Notes: generated by a model from the sequence alone, not told the origin. A stretch of 64,000 bases of DNA from Pseudoxanthomonas sp. z9 (GCF_006542425.1 NZ_VFID01000014.1:186001-250000), one strand, 5' to 3'. Shown: positions 48,270 to 57,936, counted from the first letter of the stretch. Program-made: numbers and translations.

Positions 48270-50441
48270 ATGCGCCTTAACCTGCTTGCTGCCTCACTCG
48301 CCGTGGCCTGCCTCGCGCCGGCCGGCCTCGCCCATGCCGGAGAGGGCATGTGGGTGCCGCAGCAACTGCCGGAGATTGCCGGCCCGCTGAAGAAGGCCGG
48401 CCTGAAACTGTCGCCGGAGCAGTTGTCCAACCTGACCGGCGACCCGATGGGCGCCGTCGTCGCGCTGGGCGGCTGCACCGCCAGCTTCGTCTCCCCGCAG
48501 GGGCTGGTGGTGACCAACCACCATTGCGCGTACGGCGCCATCCAGCTCAATTCCACCGCCGAGAAGAACCTGATCAAGGACGGCTTCAACGCCCCGACCC
48601 TGGCCGACGAGGTCAGTGCCGGTCCGAACGCGCGCGTCTACGTGCTGGACGACATCAAGGACGTGACCGCCGAGGCCAAGGCCGCGATCGCCGCCGCCGG
48701 CAACGATCCGCTGGCGCGTACCCGGGCGCTGGAAGCGTTCGACAAGAAGCTGGTCGCCGACTGCGAGGCCGAAGGCGGTTTCCGCTGCCGCCTGTACAGC
48801 TTCTCCGGTGGCAACACCTACCGGCTGTTCAAGAACCTGGAAATCAAGGACGTGCGCCTGGCGTACGCGCCTCCGGGCAGCGTCGGCAAGTTCGGCGGCG
48901 ACATCGACAACTGGATGTGGCCGCGCCACACCGGCGACTTCTCGTTCTACCGCGCCTATGTCGGCAAGGACGGCAAGCCGGCCGCGTTTTCCAAGGACAA
49001 CGTGCCGTACCAGCCCAAGCATTGGCTGAAGTTCGCCGACCAGCCGCTGGGCGCCGGTGACTTCGTGATGGTGGCCGGCTATCCGGGGTCCACCAACCGC
49101 TATGCGCTGGCCACCGAATTCGACAGCACCGCCAGTTGGACCTATCCGACCGTCGCGCGCCACTACAAGGCGCTGATCGAGATGGTGAAGGCGGCCGGCA
49201 AGACCAACCCGGACATCGCGGTGAAGTACGCCAGCAGCATGGCCGGCTGGAACAACACCAGCAAGAATTTCGAGGGACAACTGGAAGGCTTCAAGCGCAT
49301 CGACGCCGCCGGCCAGAAGCATGCCGAGGAAACCGCGGTGCTGAACTGGCTCAAGGGCCAGGGCGGGCAGGGCAAGGCGGCGCTGGACGCCCACGCCAAA
49401 CTGGTGGCGCTGGCCGAGCAGGCCAAGAGCACCCGTGATCGCGATCTGGTGGTCGGCCAGTTCGGCAACAGCGGCGTGATCGGCGTGGCGACAACGCTGT
49501 ACCGGCTGGCGATCGAAAACGAAAAGCCCAACGGCGAGCGCGAATCCGGTTACCAGGAACGCGATTTGCCGGGCATCGAAGGCGCGATGAAGCAGATGGA
49601 GCGTCGTTACGTGCCGGCGATGGATCGCCAGATCCAGCAGTACTGGCTCAACGAGTACGTCAAGCTTCCGGCCGCCCAGCACGTGGCCGCGGTCGACGCC
49701 TGGCTGGGCGGCAACGACGCGGCGGCGGTCAATCGCGCGCTCGACAAACTGGCCGGCACGCAGTTGGGCAACACCGAGGAACGCCTGAAGTGGCTGAAGG
49801 CCGATCGCAAGGCGTTCGAGGCCAGCAACGATCCGGCCATCCAGTACGCCGTGGCGGTGATGCCGACCCTGCTCAAGCTCGAGCAGGAGCGCAAGACCCG
49901 CATGGGCGAGGCGCTGGTCGCGCGTCCGGTGTTCCTGCAGGCGCTGGCCGATTACAAGAAGAGCCAGGGCGAGTTCGTCTATCCGGATGCCAACCTGTCG
50001 CTGCGCATCACCTTCGGCAACGTGATGGGCTACGAGCCCAAGGACGGCGTGGCCTACACGCCGTTCACCACCCTGGAAGGCGTGGTCGCCAAGGAAACCG
50101 GGCAGGATCCGTTCGACTCGCCGAAGGCGCTGCTGGACGCGGTCAAGGCCAAGCGCTACGGAGGCCTGGAAGACAAGCGCATCGGCTCGGTGCCGGTGAA
50201 CTACCTGTCGGATCTGGACATCACCGGCGGCAACTCCGGCTCGCCGGTACTGGACGCCAACGGCAAGCTGGTCGGCCTGGCCTTCGACGGCAACTGGGAA
50301 TCGGTCAGCTCCAACTGGGTGTTCGATCCCAAGATGACCCGCATGATCGCGGTGGACGGCCGTTACCTGCGCTGGATCATGCAGGAGGTCTATCCGGCGC
50401 CGCAGCTGCTGAAGGAAATGAACGTTCCTGCGGCGAAGTAA
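48270..50441 (+). CDS. S46-family dipeptidyl-peptidase, DPP7-type
   Basis: A 723-residue periplasmic serine exopeptidase that removes dipeptides from peptide N-termini. A signal peptide ends near residue 23 (GLAHA|GEG). The S46 triad reads His85 (TNHHC), Asp223 (RHTGDF) and Ser658 (GNSGSPV). Gly674 in AFDGNWE occupies the position that is Gly in DPP7 and Arg in DPP11. This predicts preference for hydrophobic, not acidic, residues at P1. The family is best known from Porphyromonas and Pseudoxanthomonas. Monocistronic; TACAAT at 48233 may be its -10. Confidence 0.95.
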   Translation: MRLNLLAASLAVACLAPAGLAHAGEGMWVPQQLPEIAGPLKKAGLKLSPEQLSNLTGDPMGAVVALGGCTASFVSPQGLVVTNHHCAYGAIQLNSTAEKNLIKDGFNAPTLADEVSAGPNARVYVLDDIKDVTAEAKAAIAAAGNDPLARTRALEAFDKKLVADCEAEGGFRCRLYSFSGGNTYRLFKNLEIKDVRLAYAPPGSVGKFGGDIDNWMWPRHTGDFSFYRAYVGKDGKPAAFSKDNVPYQPKHWLKFADQPLGAGDFVMVAGYPGSTNRYALATEFDSTASWTYPTVARHYKALIEMVKAAGKTNPDIAVKYASSMAGWNNTSKNFEGQLEGFKRIDAAGQKHAEETAVLNWLKGQGGQGKAALDAHAKLVALAEQAKSTRDRDLVVGQFGNSGVIGVATTLYRLAIENEKPNGERESGYQERDLPGIEGAMKQMERRYVPAMDRQIQQYWLNEYVKLPAAQHVAAVDAWLGGNDAAAVNRALDKLAGTQLGNTEERLKWLKADRKAFEASNDPAIQYAVAVMPTLLKLEQERKTRMGEALVARPVFLQALADYKKSQGEFVYPDANLSLRITFGNVMGYEPKDGVAYTPFTTLEGVVAKETGQDPFDSPKALLDAVKAKRYGGLEDKRIGSVPVNYLSDLDITGGNSGSPVLDANGKLVGLAFDGNWESVSSNWVFDPKMTRMIAVDGRYLRWIMQEVYPAPQLLKEMNVPAAK

Positions 50442-50565
50442 GCGGTCACCAAATGGTCTGACCTTCGAAAAAAGGGCGGAACCGGGCGACGGGAGCGGTA
50501 TGATCCGCTCCCGTCGCCGTTTCCGGGGTTGGAAATGGCGCTCCCCCAGCCGGAATCCCCCACGC

Positions 50566-51210
50566 ATGCGCATCCTGCTTGCCCGCCACGGCGAAACGCC
50601 GTGGAACGCCGAAGGCCGCTACCAGGGCCAGATCGACATTCCCCTTTCACCCATCGGTGAATCGCAGGCGCAGGCGCTGGGCCAACGGCTGCAGGATCTT
50701 CCGATCACCCGCGCGGTGGCTTCGCCGCTGACCCGCGCCGCCACCACGGCCCGCTACGCACTGGGTGCGACGCGTGCCGATATGCTGACCACCGACGAGG
50801 ATCTGCAGGAAATCGCCCACGGCGAGTGGGAGGGCCTGCTGGCCAGCGAAATCCACGAGAAGGATCCGGCGCGCCTGCGGGCGTGGCGCGAGGAACCGGA
50901 CACCGTGCTGATGCCGGGCGGCGAATCGTTGCGGCAGGTGCTGGACCGCTCCTGGCGCGGGCTGGCGCGCGCGGCCGAAGGCCTGGGCGATGGCGACACC
51001 CTGCTGGTGGTCGCGCACGATGCGGTGAACCGGGTCATCCTGTGCCGCGTGCTCGGCCTGCCGATCGCCAAGCTGTGGACCTTCCGCCAGGCGCCGACCA
51101 CCCTGAACCTGCTGGAAGGCCCGGACGTGGAGCGGCTGGAAGTGGTGCGCCTGAACGATTGCGCCCACCACACGCCGTTCTTCGGCGAAGCCAAGCACCG
51201 CGCGCTGTAA
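50566..51210 (+). CDS. Histidine phosphatase family protein (phosphoglycerate mutase-like)
   Basis: A 214-residue histidine phosphatase with the phosphoacceptor motif LLARHGETPWN (His8), the second Arg in SPLTRAATTA and the second His in VVAHDAVNR. Length and motifs fit GpmB/CobC-like phosphatases, not true glycolytic mutases. The substrate is unknown. The frame is open upstream to 50500, but the ATG at 50566 begins the conserved MRILLARHGE. Confidence 0.9.
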   Translation: MRILLARHGETPWNAEGRYQGQIDIPLSPIGESQAQALGQRLQDLPITRAVASPLTRAATTARYALGATRADMLTTDEDLQEIAHGEWEGLLASEIHEKDPARLRAWREEPDTVLMPGGESLRQVLDRSWRGLARAAEGLGDGDTLLVVAHDAVNRVILCRVLGLPIAKLWTFRQAPTTLNLLEGPDVERLEVVRLNDCAHHTPFFGEAKHRAL

Positions 51211-51231
51211 CCCGCTCGCAGGGCGTCCGGC

Positions 51232-51810
51232 ATGGGCTGGAAGCAGGCCGCGTTCGGCACCGGACAGCCGACCCGCGAGCAGTGGATCGGCACGTCGGCG
51301 GCGGTGGCGGTGCTGATCCTCGTGTTCGCCGGCATATTCGTCGACTTCGCGCCGGCCCCGGTATTGCGGGGTATCCACATGGCGGTGATCTTCCTGATCG
51401 TCGGCGTGATCGAGACCGCGCTGCTGTTCGCCCATGCCAGCCGCAAGGGACGCATGGGCCAATTCGTGGATCGGGGCCTGCTCCGGTTCCTGTTCCTGCT
51501 GCTGGCCATCCCGTTGATGCTGGGCTTTGTTTCCTGGCTCATCGCGATCAAGACATTGCCGTGGACGTACACCCGCGTGTTCGGCAGGGAAGTCAGCGAA
51601 ATCCACATGATGGAAACCCGTTACAGCCGCAGCCGCCGTTCCTGCGATCACCGGCTGTACGGTGGCCCGATGGAAGGCGCGTTCCCCGCCTACCTGTGCG
51701 TCCGCGAAGCGTTTTACGATCGCCACCCGAATCAGCAGGTCGAAGTGGTATTGGCCGGCCGCCGCTCCGCGCTGGGTTTCAGCATCCAGCACGTCTACTC
51801 CCAGGACTGA
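51232..51810 (+). CDS. Hypothetical membrane protein upstream of folC
   Basis: A 192-residue protein that I do not recognise. Three hydrophobic segments lie at about residues 21-40, 46-66 and 83-107. A hydrophilic C-terminal half of about 85 residues follows, containing two Cys (RSCDHRLYGG, AYLCVREAF). It lies 21 bases after the phosphatase gene and 2 bases before folC, so it is very likely cotranscribed with folC. No start other than 51232 looks better. Confidence 0.7.
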   Translation: MGWKQAAFGTGQPTREQWIGTSAAVAVLILVFAGIFVDFAPAPVLRGIHMAVIFLIVGVIETALLFAHASRKGRMGQFVDRGLLRFLFLLLAIPLMLGFVSWLIAIKTLPWTYTRVFGREVSEIHMMETRYSRSRRSCDHRLYGGPMEGAFPAYLCVREAFYDRHPNQQVEVVLAGRRSALGFSIQHVYSQD

Positions 51811-51812
51811 AC

Positions 51813-53090
51813 ATGGTTTCCTCTCTTCCGCAGACCCTCGATGACTGGCTCGCCTACATCGAGCGCCAGCATCCGAAATCCATCGAGATGGGCCTGGAGC
51901 GCGTGCGTGCGGTGGCTGACAGGCTGGATCTGGCCCGGCCGGCCGCGCAGGTGATCACGGTGGGCGGGACCAACGGCAAGGGCTCGACGGTCGCTTTCAT
52001 CGAATCCATCGCCCGCGCCGCCGGCTGGCGGGTGGGCGCGTACACCTCACCACATTTGTTGCGCTACAACGAGCGCGTGCGCATCGATGGCGACGAGGCC
52101 GGCGACGCGCAACTGGTCGCCGCGTTCGCCGCGGTGGAGGTCGCGCGTGGCCAGGTGCCGCTGACCTATTTCGAATTCGGCACGCTGGCAGCGTTGTGGC
52201 TGTTCCAGCAGGCGCCACTGGATCTGGCGGTGCTGGAAGTGGGCCTGGGCGGACGCCTGGACGCAGTGAACCTGATCGATGCCGACGTCGCGGTGATCAC
52301 CACGGTGGACATCGATCATGTCGACTGGCTGGGACCGGATCGCGAGAGCATCGGCCAGGAGAAGGCCGGCATCGCACGGGCATGGAAACCGCTGGTGCTG
52401 GGCGAAATCGATTCGCCGTCCAGCGTGCTGCGGCATGCCTACGCGATTGGCGCCAACGCGTTGCGGCTGGGCAGCGATTTCTTCCAGGAGCCGATCGACG
52501 GGCAGCGCTGGCGCTGGCGCGAGGTCGGTGCGGAACTGGAACTGCCGAATCCCTCCCTGGCCGCTCCGATCCAGCGCAACAACGCCGCTGCGGCGATCGC
52601 GGCGCTGCGCGCGCTCGGCACTCCGCCGCCGGAAGCCGCGTTCGCCGAAGGCATCGCCGCGGCGCGTCTTCCGGGCCGTTTGCAGTCCTTCGTACGCGAC
52701 GGCGTCGACATCGTCGTCGACGTCGGCCACAACCCGCAGGCCGCGCGCGAACTGGCCGCATGGCTGCGCGCGCAGCCGCCCGTGGCGACGCAGTTGGTCT
52801 ATGCCGCGCTGGCCGACAAGGACGCGGTGGGCGTGGTGACCGCGTTCGACGGACTCGATGTTCGCTGGCACCTGGCGGGACTGGAGCCCGGAACCGCGCG
52901 CGGCCAGGATGTGGACGCGCTTGCCGCGCGGCTGGGAGACACCGCCGCCGCGAAGGGAAGCCGTCACGCGACCGTCGCCGACGCGCTGGCCTCGGCGCGG
53001 GACGCGGCGGTCGACGGCTCGCGCGTCCTGGTGTTCGGTTCCTTCCACACCGCCGCCGAGGCGGTGCTCGCCCTGCGTTCATCCGAATGA
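51813..53090 (+). CDS. folC: Bifunctional dihydrofolate synthase / folylpolyglutamate synthase
   Basis: A 425-residue ATP-dependent ligase that adds glutamate to dihydropteroate and to tetrahydrofolates. P-loop GGTNGKGSTV is at 51-60. The folate-binding YTSPHLLRYNERVRIDG and the VGLGGRLDAVN motif follow. The C-terminal domain has the VDVGHNPQAAREL motif. The ATG at 51813 follows CCAGGA. It opens the classic folC-dedD-cvpA-purF order. Confidence 0.96.
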   Translation: MVSSLPQTLDDWLAYIERQHPKSIEMGLERVRAVADRLDLARPAAQVITVGGTNGKGSTVAFIESIARAAGWRVGAYTSPHLLRYNERVRIDGDEAGDAQLVAAFAAVEVARGQVPLTYFEFGTLAALWLFQQAPLDLAVLEVGLGGRLDAVNLIDADVAVITTVDIDHVDWLGPDRESIGQEKAGIARAWKPLVLGEIDSPSSVLRHAYAIGANALRLGSDFFQEPIDGQRWRWREVGAELELPNPSLAAPIQRNNAAAAIAALRALGTPPPEAAFAEGIAAARLPGRLQSFVRDGVDIVVDVGHNPQAARELAAWLRAQPPVATQLVYAALADKDAVGVVTAFDGLDVRWHLAGLEPGTARGQDVDALAARLGDTAAAKGSRHATVADALASARDAAVDGSRVLVFGSFHTAAEAVLALRSSE

Positions 53091-53113
53091 CGGGAAGCCC
53101 GGGATCGGCACCG

Positions 53114-53119
53114 TATAAT
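53114..53119 (+). promoter_or_regulatory. Candidate -10 element upstream of dedD
   Basis: A perfect TATAAT lies 39 bases before the dedD ATG in the 67-base folC-dedD gap. No good -35 is present. It may give dedD-cvpA-purF a promoter independent of folC. Confidence 0.5.
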
Positions 53120-53157
53120 CCCTGCGGCATTTTAGCCGCGGCGAAGCGTGGGTTCTG

Positions 53158-54156
53158 ATGGATACTGCTCTGAAACAGCGTCTGATCGGCGCGATTGTCC
53201 TGGTCGCGCTGGCGGTCATCTTCCTGCCGATGCTGGTCAAGGGACCGGCTCCCGACAGCGGCGTTTCGGATGTGCCGCTGAAGGTGCCCGATGCACCCGA
53301 AGGGCAGTATGAAACCCGCGAATTGCCGCTGGTCACGCCCGACGGCGCGCCTGCCAACGGCGCGGTCGGCCTGCCTGCCGCGACTCCGGCGGCCTCGCCC
53401 GACGCCGCCGCCCCGGCTGATCGCGGGTTGATGCCGGCAACGACCGCCGGTGGCAACTACGCGGTCAGTTTCGGCGCTTACGCAACCGCCGCCGATGCCG
53501 ACGCGGTCATCGCCCGGCTCAAGCAGGGCGGCCTACCCGGGTACCGCGAGGCCGCCACCATCAATGGCCGCAGCGCCTACCGGGTCCGTATCGGACCCTA
53601 TCCGGATCGCGCCATCGCCGAATCCCAGCGGCTGGAAGCGGTGAAGATCCGCAGCGACGTGAAGGCCCAGGTGGTGGTGCTCGATGCCGGCACCGGCACC
53701 GCCGCGGCTCCGGCCACCGCGACGACCACGCCTTCGGTGGCCCAGGCCGCCGCCCCGGCGCCGGCGGTGACCACCCAGGCACTGCCACCGGAACCGGCCA
53801 GACCGGCGCCGGCCAAGCCGGCCCCGGCCACGACGGCCGCCACCGCCCCGGCCAAGCCCGCGACCACGCCGGCCGAGAAGCCGGCGGCCAAGCCCGAGCC
53901 ACCCAAACCGGCCGCCGGCAACGTTGGCTTCGCCGTGCAGCTGGGGGCGTTCTCCAAGGCCGAGGAAGCCACCGCGCTGCGCGACAAGGTGCGCGCCGGC
54001 GGCTTCAGCGCCTTCGTCGAACAGGTCCGCACCGACAAGGGCACCCTCAGCCGCGTGCGGGTGGGACCGGTGGCCAGCCGCGCCGACGCCGATCAGCTGA
54101 AGGCGCAGGTGGCGGCCAAATTCGGCATCAGCGGCATGGTCCGTCCGCATCCCTGA
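53158..54156 (+). CDS. dedD: DedD-like SPOR-domain protein
   Basis: A 332-residue inner membrane protein with one N-terminal helix (about 9-28). Two SPOR peptidoglycan-binding domains follow, at about 101-175 (YAVSFGAYATAADADAVI) and 257-330 (GFAVQLGAFSKAEEATAL). They are joined by an Ala/Pro/Thr/Lys-rich linker. SPOR domains bind denuded septal glycan, and E. coli DedD acts in cell division. The E. coli protein has a single SPOR domain, so the second is a difference. The ATG at 53158 gives the membrane anchor. Confidence 0.92.
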   Translation: MDTALKQRLIGAIVLVALAVIFLPMLVKGPAPDSGVSDVPLKVPDAPEGQYETRELPLVTPDGAPANGAVGLPAATPAASPDAAAPADRGLMPATTAGGNYAVSFGAYATAADADAVIARLKQGGLPGYREAATINGRSAYRVRIGPYPDRAIAESQRLEAVKIRSDVKAQVVVLDAGTGTAAAPATATTTPSVAQAAAPAPAVTTQALPPEPARPAPAKPAPATTAATAPAKPATTPAEKPAAKPEPPKPAAGNVGFAVQLGAFSKAEEATALRDKVRAGGFSAFVEQVRTDKGTLSRVRVGPVASRADADQLKAQVAAKFGISGMVRPHP

Positions 54157-54166
54157 TGCCTGACGG

Positions 54167-54760
54167 ATGCCGATGATCGACCTCGTGCTGGCCGCCGTCA
54201 TCGGCGCGTCGGCCCTGTTCGGCCTGCTGCGCGGCTTCATCGGCGCACTGGCGTCGCTGCTCGCCTGGCTGCTGGCCGGCTGGGTGGCATTCCACTACGG
54301 CGCACGGGTCGCCGGCATCCTCGCCGAGGGCGGTACGCCGGGCGCGACCGAACTGTTCGGTGGCTACGCGCTCAGCTTCATCGTGGTGATGATCGTGGTC
54401 GGCCTGGTCGGCTGGCTGGTCCGGCTGCTGGTGAAGGCGATTGGCCTGTCGGCGCTGGATCGCATGCTCGGGCTGGCGCTGGGCCTGGCGCGCGGCGCGC
54501 TGGTGGCCTGCATCCTGATCCTGCTGGCCGGTTTCACCGACCTGCCGCGCGAGCCGTCCTGGGCGCAGTCGCGGCTGGTACCCATGCTGCTGCCGGGCGC
54601 GCAATGGCTGAGCCGCTGGCTGCCGGAATGGACCGTATCGGAACTGGATTTTGGCTTCGGCGCCCCGGCAGGCGATAATGGCGTCCTTCCCGCCTTGCCC
54701 CCGCCGCTGGACGAAACCGGCGCGCAGCAAGCTCCAGATTCCCCGCCAGCTTCGAACTGA
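54167..54760 (+). CDS. cvpA: CvpA family membrane protein
   Basis: A 197-residue protein with four membrane helices of the CvpA (colicin V production) family, followed by a hydrophilic tail. The N-terminal IDLVLAAVIGASALFGLLRGF motif is typical. It affects purine-dependent and envelope phenotypes in other bacteria, but its molecular role is not settled. It lies 10 bases after dedD and 21 before purF, and an ATG at 54173 is also possible. Confidence 0.93.
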   Translation: MPMIDLVLAAVIGASALFGLLRGFIGALASLLAWLLAGWVAFHYGARVAGILAEGGTPGATELFGGYALSFIVVMIVVGLVGWLVRLLVKAIGLSALDRMLGLALGLARGALVACILILLAGFTDLPREPSWAQSRLVPMLLPGAQWLSRWLPEWTVSELDFGFGAPAGDNGVLPALPPPLDETGAQQAPDSPPASN

Positions 54761-54781
54761 TCGAACCGGAGAGCGTCATCC

Positions 54782-56251
54782 ATGTGCGGTATCGTCGGCA
54801 TCGTCGGCAACCAGAATGTTGCCGGCCAGCTCTATGACGGGCTGACCGTCCTTCAACACCGAGGGCAGGACGCCGCCGGCATCGCCACCGCCGACGGCAC
54901 CCGCCTGCGGGTGCACAAGGACAATGGCCTGGTCCGCGACGTGTTCAACGCCAAGGCCATGAGCGTGCTGGAAGGCCGCGTGGGCATCGCCCATTGCCGC
55001 TATCCGACCGCCGGTTCCGAGGGCATGGACGAGGCGCAGCCGTTCTACGTCAATTCGCCCTACGGCATCGCCCTGGCGCACAACGGCAACCTGATCAACA
55101 CCGAGGCGCTGCGCCAGGAAGTGTTCGCCCAGGATCGCCGCAACATCAACACCGAATCCGACAGCGAAGTGCTGCTGAACGTGTTCGCCCACGAACTGGA
55201 CCTGCAGCGCACGCTGTCGCCGGAAACGGCGATCCGCGCGGTCGCCGGCGTGCATCGCCGCGTGCGCGGCGGCTACGCCGTGGTCAGCGTGGTGCTGGGC
55301 CTGGGCCTGGTGGCGTTCCGTGATCCCAACGGCATCCGTCCGCTGGTGCTGGGCAAGCGCGAGCACAACGAGGGCTTCGAGTACATCGTCGCCTCCGAGT
55401 CGGCGGCGCTGGACATCCTGGGCTTCCAGCGGGTGCGCGACGTGCTCCCGGGCGAGGCGCTGGTGATCACCGCGCGCGGCGAGCTGTTCTCCGAGATCTG
55501 CGCGGACGCCAAGCAGCACGCGCCGTGCATCTTCGAATACGTCTACTTCGCCCGCCCGGACTCGATGATCGACAACGTGTCGGTGCACAAGGCGCGTATG
55601 CGCATGGGCGTGAAGCTGGGCGAGAAGATCCTGCGCCTGCGCCCGGATCACGACATCGACACCATCATCCCGATCCCGGACACCTCGCGCGACGCCGCGC
55701 TGGAGATTTCCAACGTGCTGGGCGTGAAGTACCGCGAGGGCTTCATCAAGAACCGCTACGTGGGCCGCACCTTCATCATGCCGGGCCAGAGCGAGCGGGT
55801 GAAATCGGTGCGCCGCAAGCTCAATCCGATCCATCTGGAGTTCCGCAACCGGGTGGTGCTGCTGGTCGACGACTCGATCGTGCGCGGCACCACCTCGCAG
55901 CAGATCGTGCAGATGGCCCGCGACGCGGGCGCGCGCAAGGTCTACCTGGCCTCGGCGGCGCCACCGGTGCGCCATCCCAACATCTACGGCATCGACATGC
56001 CGGCGGTGGACGAACTGGTCGCGCATGATCGCAGCGTCGAGGAAATCGAGAAGCTGCTTGGTTGTGACTGGTTGGTCTACCAGGATCTGGAAGACCTGGA
56101 AGCGGCGGTGCGCGAAGGCAATCCGCAGCTGACCCGGTTCGATTCGTCCTGCTTCGATGGCGAGTACGTCACCGGCATCGAGTCCGGCTACTTCGAGCGC
56201 ATCCAGCAGGCGCGTTCGGACGAGGCCAAGCGCAAGCGCCGGGTGTCTTGA
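54782..56251 (+). CDS. purF: Amidophosphoribosyltransferase
   Basis: A 489-residue enzyme catalysing the first committed step of purine synthesis, PRPP plus glutamine to phosphoribosylamine. The glutaminase nucleophile is Cys2 ([10 protein letters not shown]), exposed after Met removal. The PRPP loop is [19 protein letters not shown] near 358. No Fe-S-type propeptide is present, as in E. coli. GGAGAG precedes the ATG. Confidence 0.98.
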   Translation: MCGIVGIVGNQNVAGQLYDGLTVLQHRGQDAAGIATADGTRLRVHKDNGLVRDVFNAKAMSVLEGRVGIAHCRYPTAGSEGMDEAQPFYVNSPYGIALAHNGNLINTEALRQEVFAQDRRNINTESDSEVLLNVFAHELDLQRTLSPETAIRAVAGVHRRVRGGYAVVSVVLGLGLVAFRDPNGIRPLVLGKREHNEGFEYIVASESAALDILGFQRVRDVLPGEALVITARGELFSEICADAKQHAPCIFEYVYFARPDSMIDNVSVHKARMRMGVKLGEKILRLRPDHDIDTIIPIPDTSRDAALEISNVLGVKYREGFIKNRYVGRTFIMPGQSERVKSVRRKLNPIHLEFRNRVVLLVDDSIVRGTTSQQIVQMARDAGARKVYLASAAPPVRHPNIYGIDMPAVDELVAHDRSVEEIEKLLGCDWLVYQDLEDLEAAVREGNPQLTRFDSSCFDGEYVTGIESGYFERIQQARSDEAKRKRRVS

Positions 56252-56254
56252 GGG

Positions 56255-56286
56255 CGGGGATTGGGGATTGGAGATTCGGGATTGGC
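56255..56286 (+). repeat. GGGATTG/C tandem-like repeat, copy A
   Basis: Four degenerate heptamers of the form GGGATTG, GAGATTC or GGGATTC in direct order lie just after the purF stop. Related clusters are at 57937 and, inverted, at 58007. This type of repeat is common between genes in xanthomonads. Confidence 0.6.
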
Positions 56287-56326
56287 AAAAGCCGGGGCCG
56301 AATTACCTGAAGCATCCAGACTTGTC

Positions 56327-57145
56327 ATGAGTGCTTTGCCGGGCAATCTGTTTGACGCCGCGCGCATCTGCCTGGATGCGGCGGACGTCGATGACAAGGT
56401 GGCGTTGACCCAGCGGTTCGGCGAGGCTTTCCAGAGAGGTGAACTGGCGGTTCCGGCGGAAGCGCCGGCACCGGAACCGATCCGCATGCCGGGACGGCCG
56501 CCGCGGCCGACGCTGGTGCATCCGCGCGATCTGCCGCGCCGTGGCCTGGGCAATCCGCAGGGCAGGGCGGCGTTCATCCATGCCATCGCGCATATCGAGC
56601 TCAACGCCATCGATCTGGCCTGGGATGCGGTGTATCGGTTCCGTGGCCTGCCAGCGGACTTTTACGTCGATTGGGTGAGGGTGGCGAGCGACGAGTCGCG
56701 GCACTTCGTGTTGCTGCGCGATCGCCTGCGCGAGTATGGCCACGAGTATGGCCACTTCGACGCCCACAATGGCCTGTGGGAAATGACCGAGAAGACCGCG
56801 CACGACGGTCTGGCCCGGATGGCGCTGGTGCCGCGCGTGCTGGAGGCGCGCGGGCTCGATGTCACCCCGGGGATGATTCTCAAGCTGCGTGAACTGGGCG
56901 ACGACGCCACCGCCGACATCCTGGACATCATCCTGCGCGAGGAAATCGCGCACGTCGCCGCCGGATCGCGCTGGTACCGCTGGTACTGCGAGCGCGCCGG
57001 CATCGAACCGCGCCAACGCTTCCGTGAACTGCTGAAGGAGTACGCCGGCGGCTACCTGCACGGCCCGTTCAATCTGCAGGCGCGGTTGCTGGCGGGTTTC
57101 GACGAAGACGAGCTGCTCGCCCTGCAGGCGGAAGCACCGCGCTAG
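56327..57145 (+). CDS. DUF455 ferritin-like protein
   Basis: A 272-residue protein of the DUF455 family, predicted to be a ferritin-like diiron four-helix bundle. Candidate metal ligands are in AHIELNAIDLAWDAV (Glu, His), SDESRHFVLL (ExxH) and LREEIAHVAAG (ExxH). No reaction is established. The frame opens at 56261, but the ATG at 56327 avoids translating the GGGATT repeat. The stop TAG lies in the palindrome of a GTAG repeat shared with lpxH. Confidence 0.88.
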   Translation: MSALPGNLFDAARICLDAADVDDKVALTQRFGEAFQRGELAVPAEAPAPEPIRMPGRPPRPTLVHPRDLPRRGLGNPQGRAAFIHAIAHIELNAIDLAWDAVYRFRGLPADFYVDWVRVASDESRHFVLLRDRLREYGHEYGHFDAHNGLWEMTEKTAHDGLARMALVPRVLEARGLDVTPGMILKLRELGDDATADILDIILREEIAHVAAGSRWYRWYCERAGIEPRQRFRELLKEYAGGYLHGPFNLQARLLAGFDEDELLALQAEAPR

Positions 57146-57165
57146 CGGAGCAAGCTCCGCTCTAC
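57144..57165 (-). repeat. GTAG-headed palindromic repeat (REP-like), copy 2
   Basis: Read on the minus strand: GTAG, then AGCGGAGC/GCTCCGCT arms around TT. It is the reverse of the copy at 39077 with a shorter loop. Its GTAG supplies the lpxH stop codon, and its other edge overlaps the TAG stop of the DUF455 gene. It therefore fills the junction of two convergent genes exactly. Confidence 0.85.
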
Positions 57166-57911
57166 GGGGTGAAGGGCAGGGATTCGAGAATCCAATCGTT
57201 CGCGTCCACCCGCAGCACCGAGCCCTGTTCGTACCAGTCGCCCAGCACGATGCGTCGGCGGGCGTGCCCATCGATATCGAGGTCGTGGAGGGCGGGACGA
57301 TGGGTATGCCCGTGGATCAGCGTGTCCACGCCGAAACGACGCAGCGTCGCCTCCACCGTGGCCGGGGTCACGTCGGTGACGGTTTCGAACTGCACGCGGT
57401 CGGCCTGGATCATGCCCTGCTGGCGCGCCTGGCTGGCGGCGCGGGCCTGCGCCGCAAATGCCAGACGCGCGGCCAACGGCTGGCCGAGGAATTGTTGTTG
57501 CCAGGCCGGATCGCGGGTCTGCGCGCGGAACTGCTGGTAGGCGACATCGTCGGAGCACAGCAAATCGCCGTGCATCAGCAGGGTCGGACGGCCGTACAAG
57601 GTCACCACCGCAGGATCCGGCAGGATGCGCATGCCAGCACGGCGGGCGAAGGCGTCGCCGACGAGGAAATCCCGGTTGCCACGGATGAAGAACACCGGTA
57701 CGCCCAGATCGACGACTTCGCGGATGCGGTCGGCCACGTAGGCGCCGGTTTCGGACGGATCGTCGTCGCCGACCCAGGCTTCGAACAGATCGCCCAGGAT
57801 GTACACCGCCTCGGCCTGGCGCCCTTCGCGATGCATGAAGGCGCCGAACAGTTCGGTGATGGCCGGGCGTTCGGCGTCCAGGTGCAGGTCGGAGATGAAG
57901 AGCGTGGTCAT
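57162..57911 (-). CDS. lpxH: UDP-2,3-diacylglucosamine diphosphatase
   Basis: A 249-residue calcineurin-like metallophosphoesterase that makes lipid X in lipid A synthesis at the inner membrane. Metal-binding motifs are [37 protein letters not shown] and IHGHTHRP, all in family order. The frame continues upstream to 58061, but the ATG at 57911 gives the standard [12 protein letters not shown]. Convergent with the DUF455 gene. Confidence 0.97.
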   Translation of the reverse strand: MTTLFISDLHLDAERPAITELFGAFMHREGRQAEAVYILGDLFEAWVGDDDPSETGAYVADRIREVVDLGVPVFFIRGNRDFLVGDAFARRAGMRILPDPAVVTLYGRPTLLMHGDLLCSDDVAYQQFRAQTRDPAWQQQFLGQPLAARLAFAAQARAASQARQQGMIQADRVQFETVTDVTPATVEATLRRFGVDTLIHGHTHRPALHDLDIDGHARRRIVLGDWYEQGSVLRVDANDWILESLPFTP

Positions 57912-57936
57912 GGGGGGATGATAAGGCAGCGGGGGG

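Noticed and set aside
53850..53920. GCC/AAG/CCG-rich repetitive DNA in dedD
   Set aside because: It is a low-complexity coding linker between two SPOR domains, in frame and expected, not a separate repeat element.
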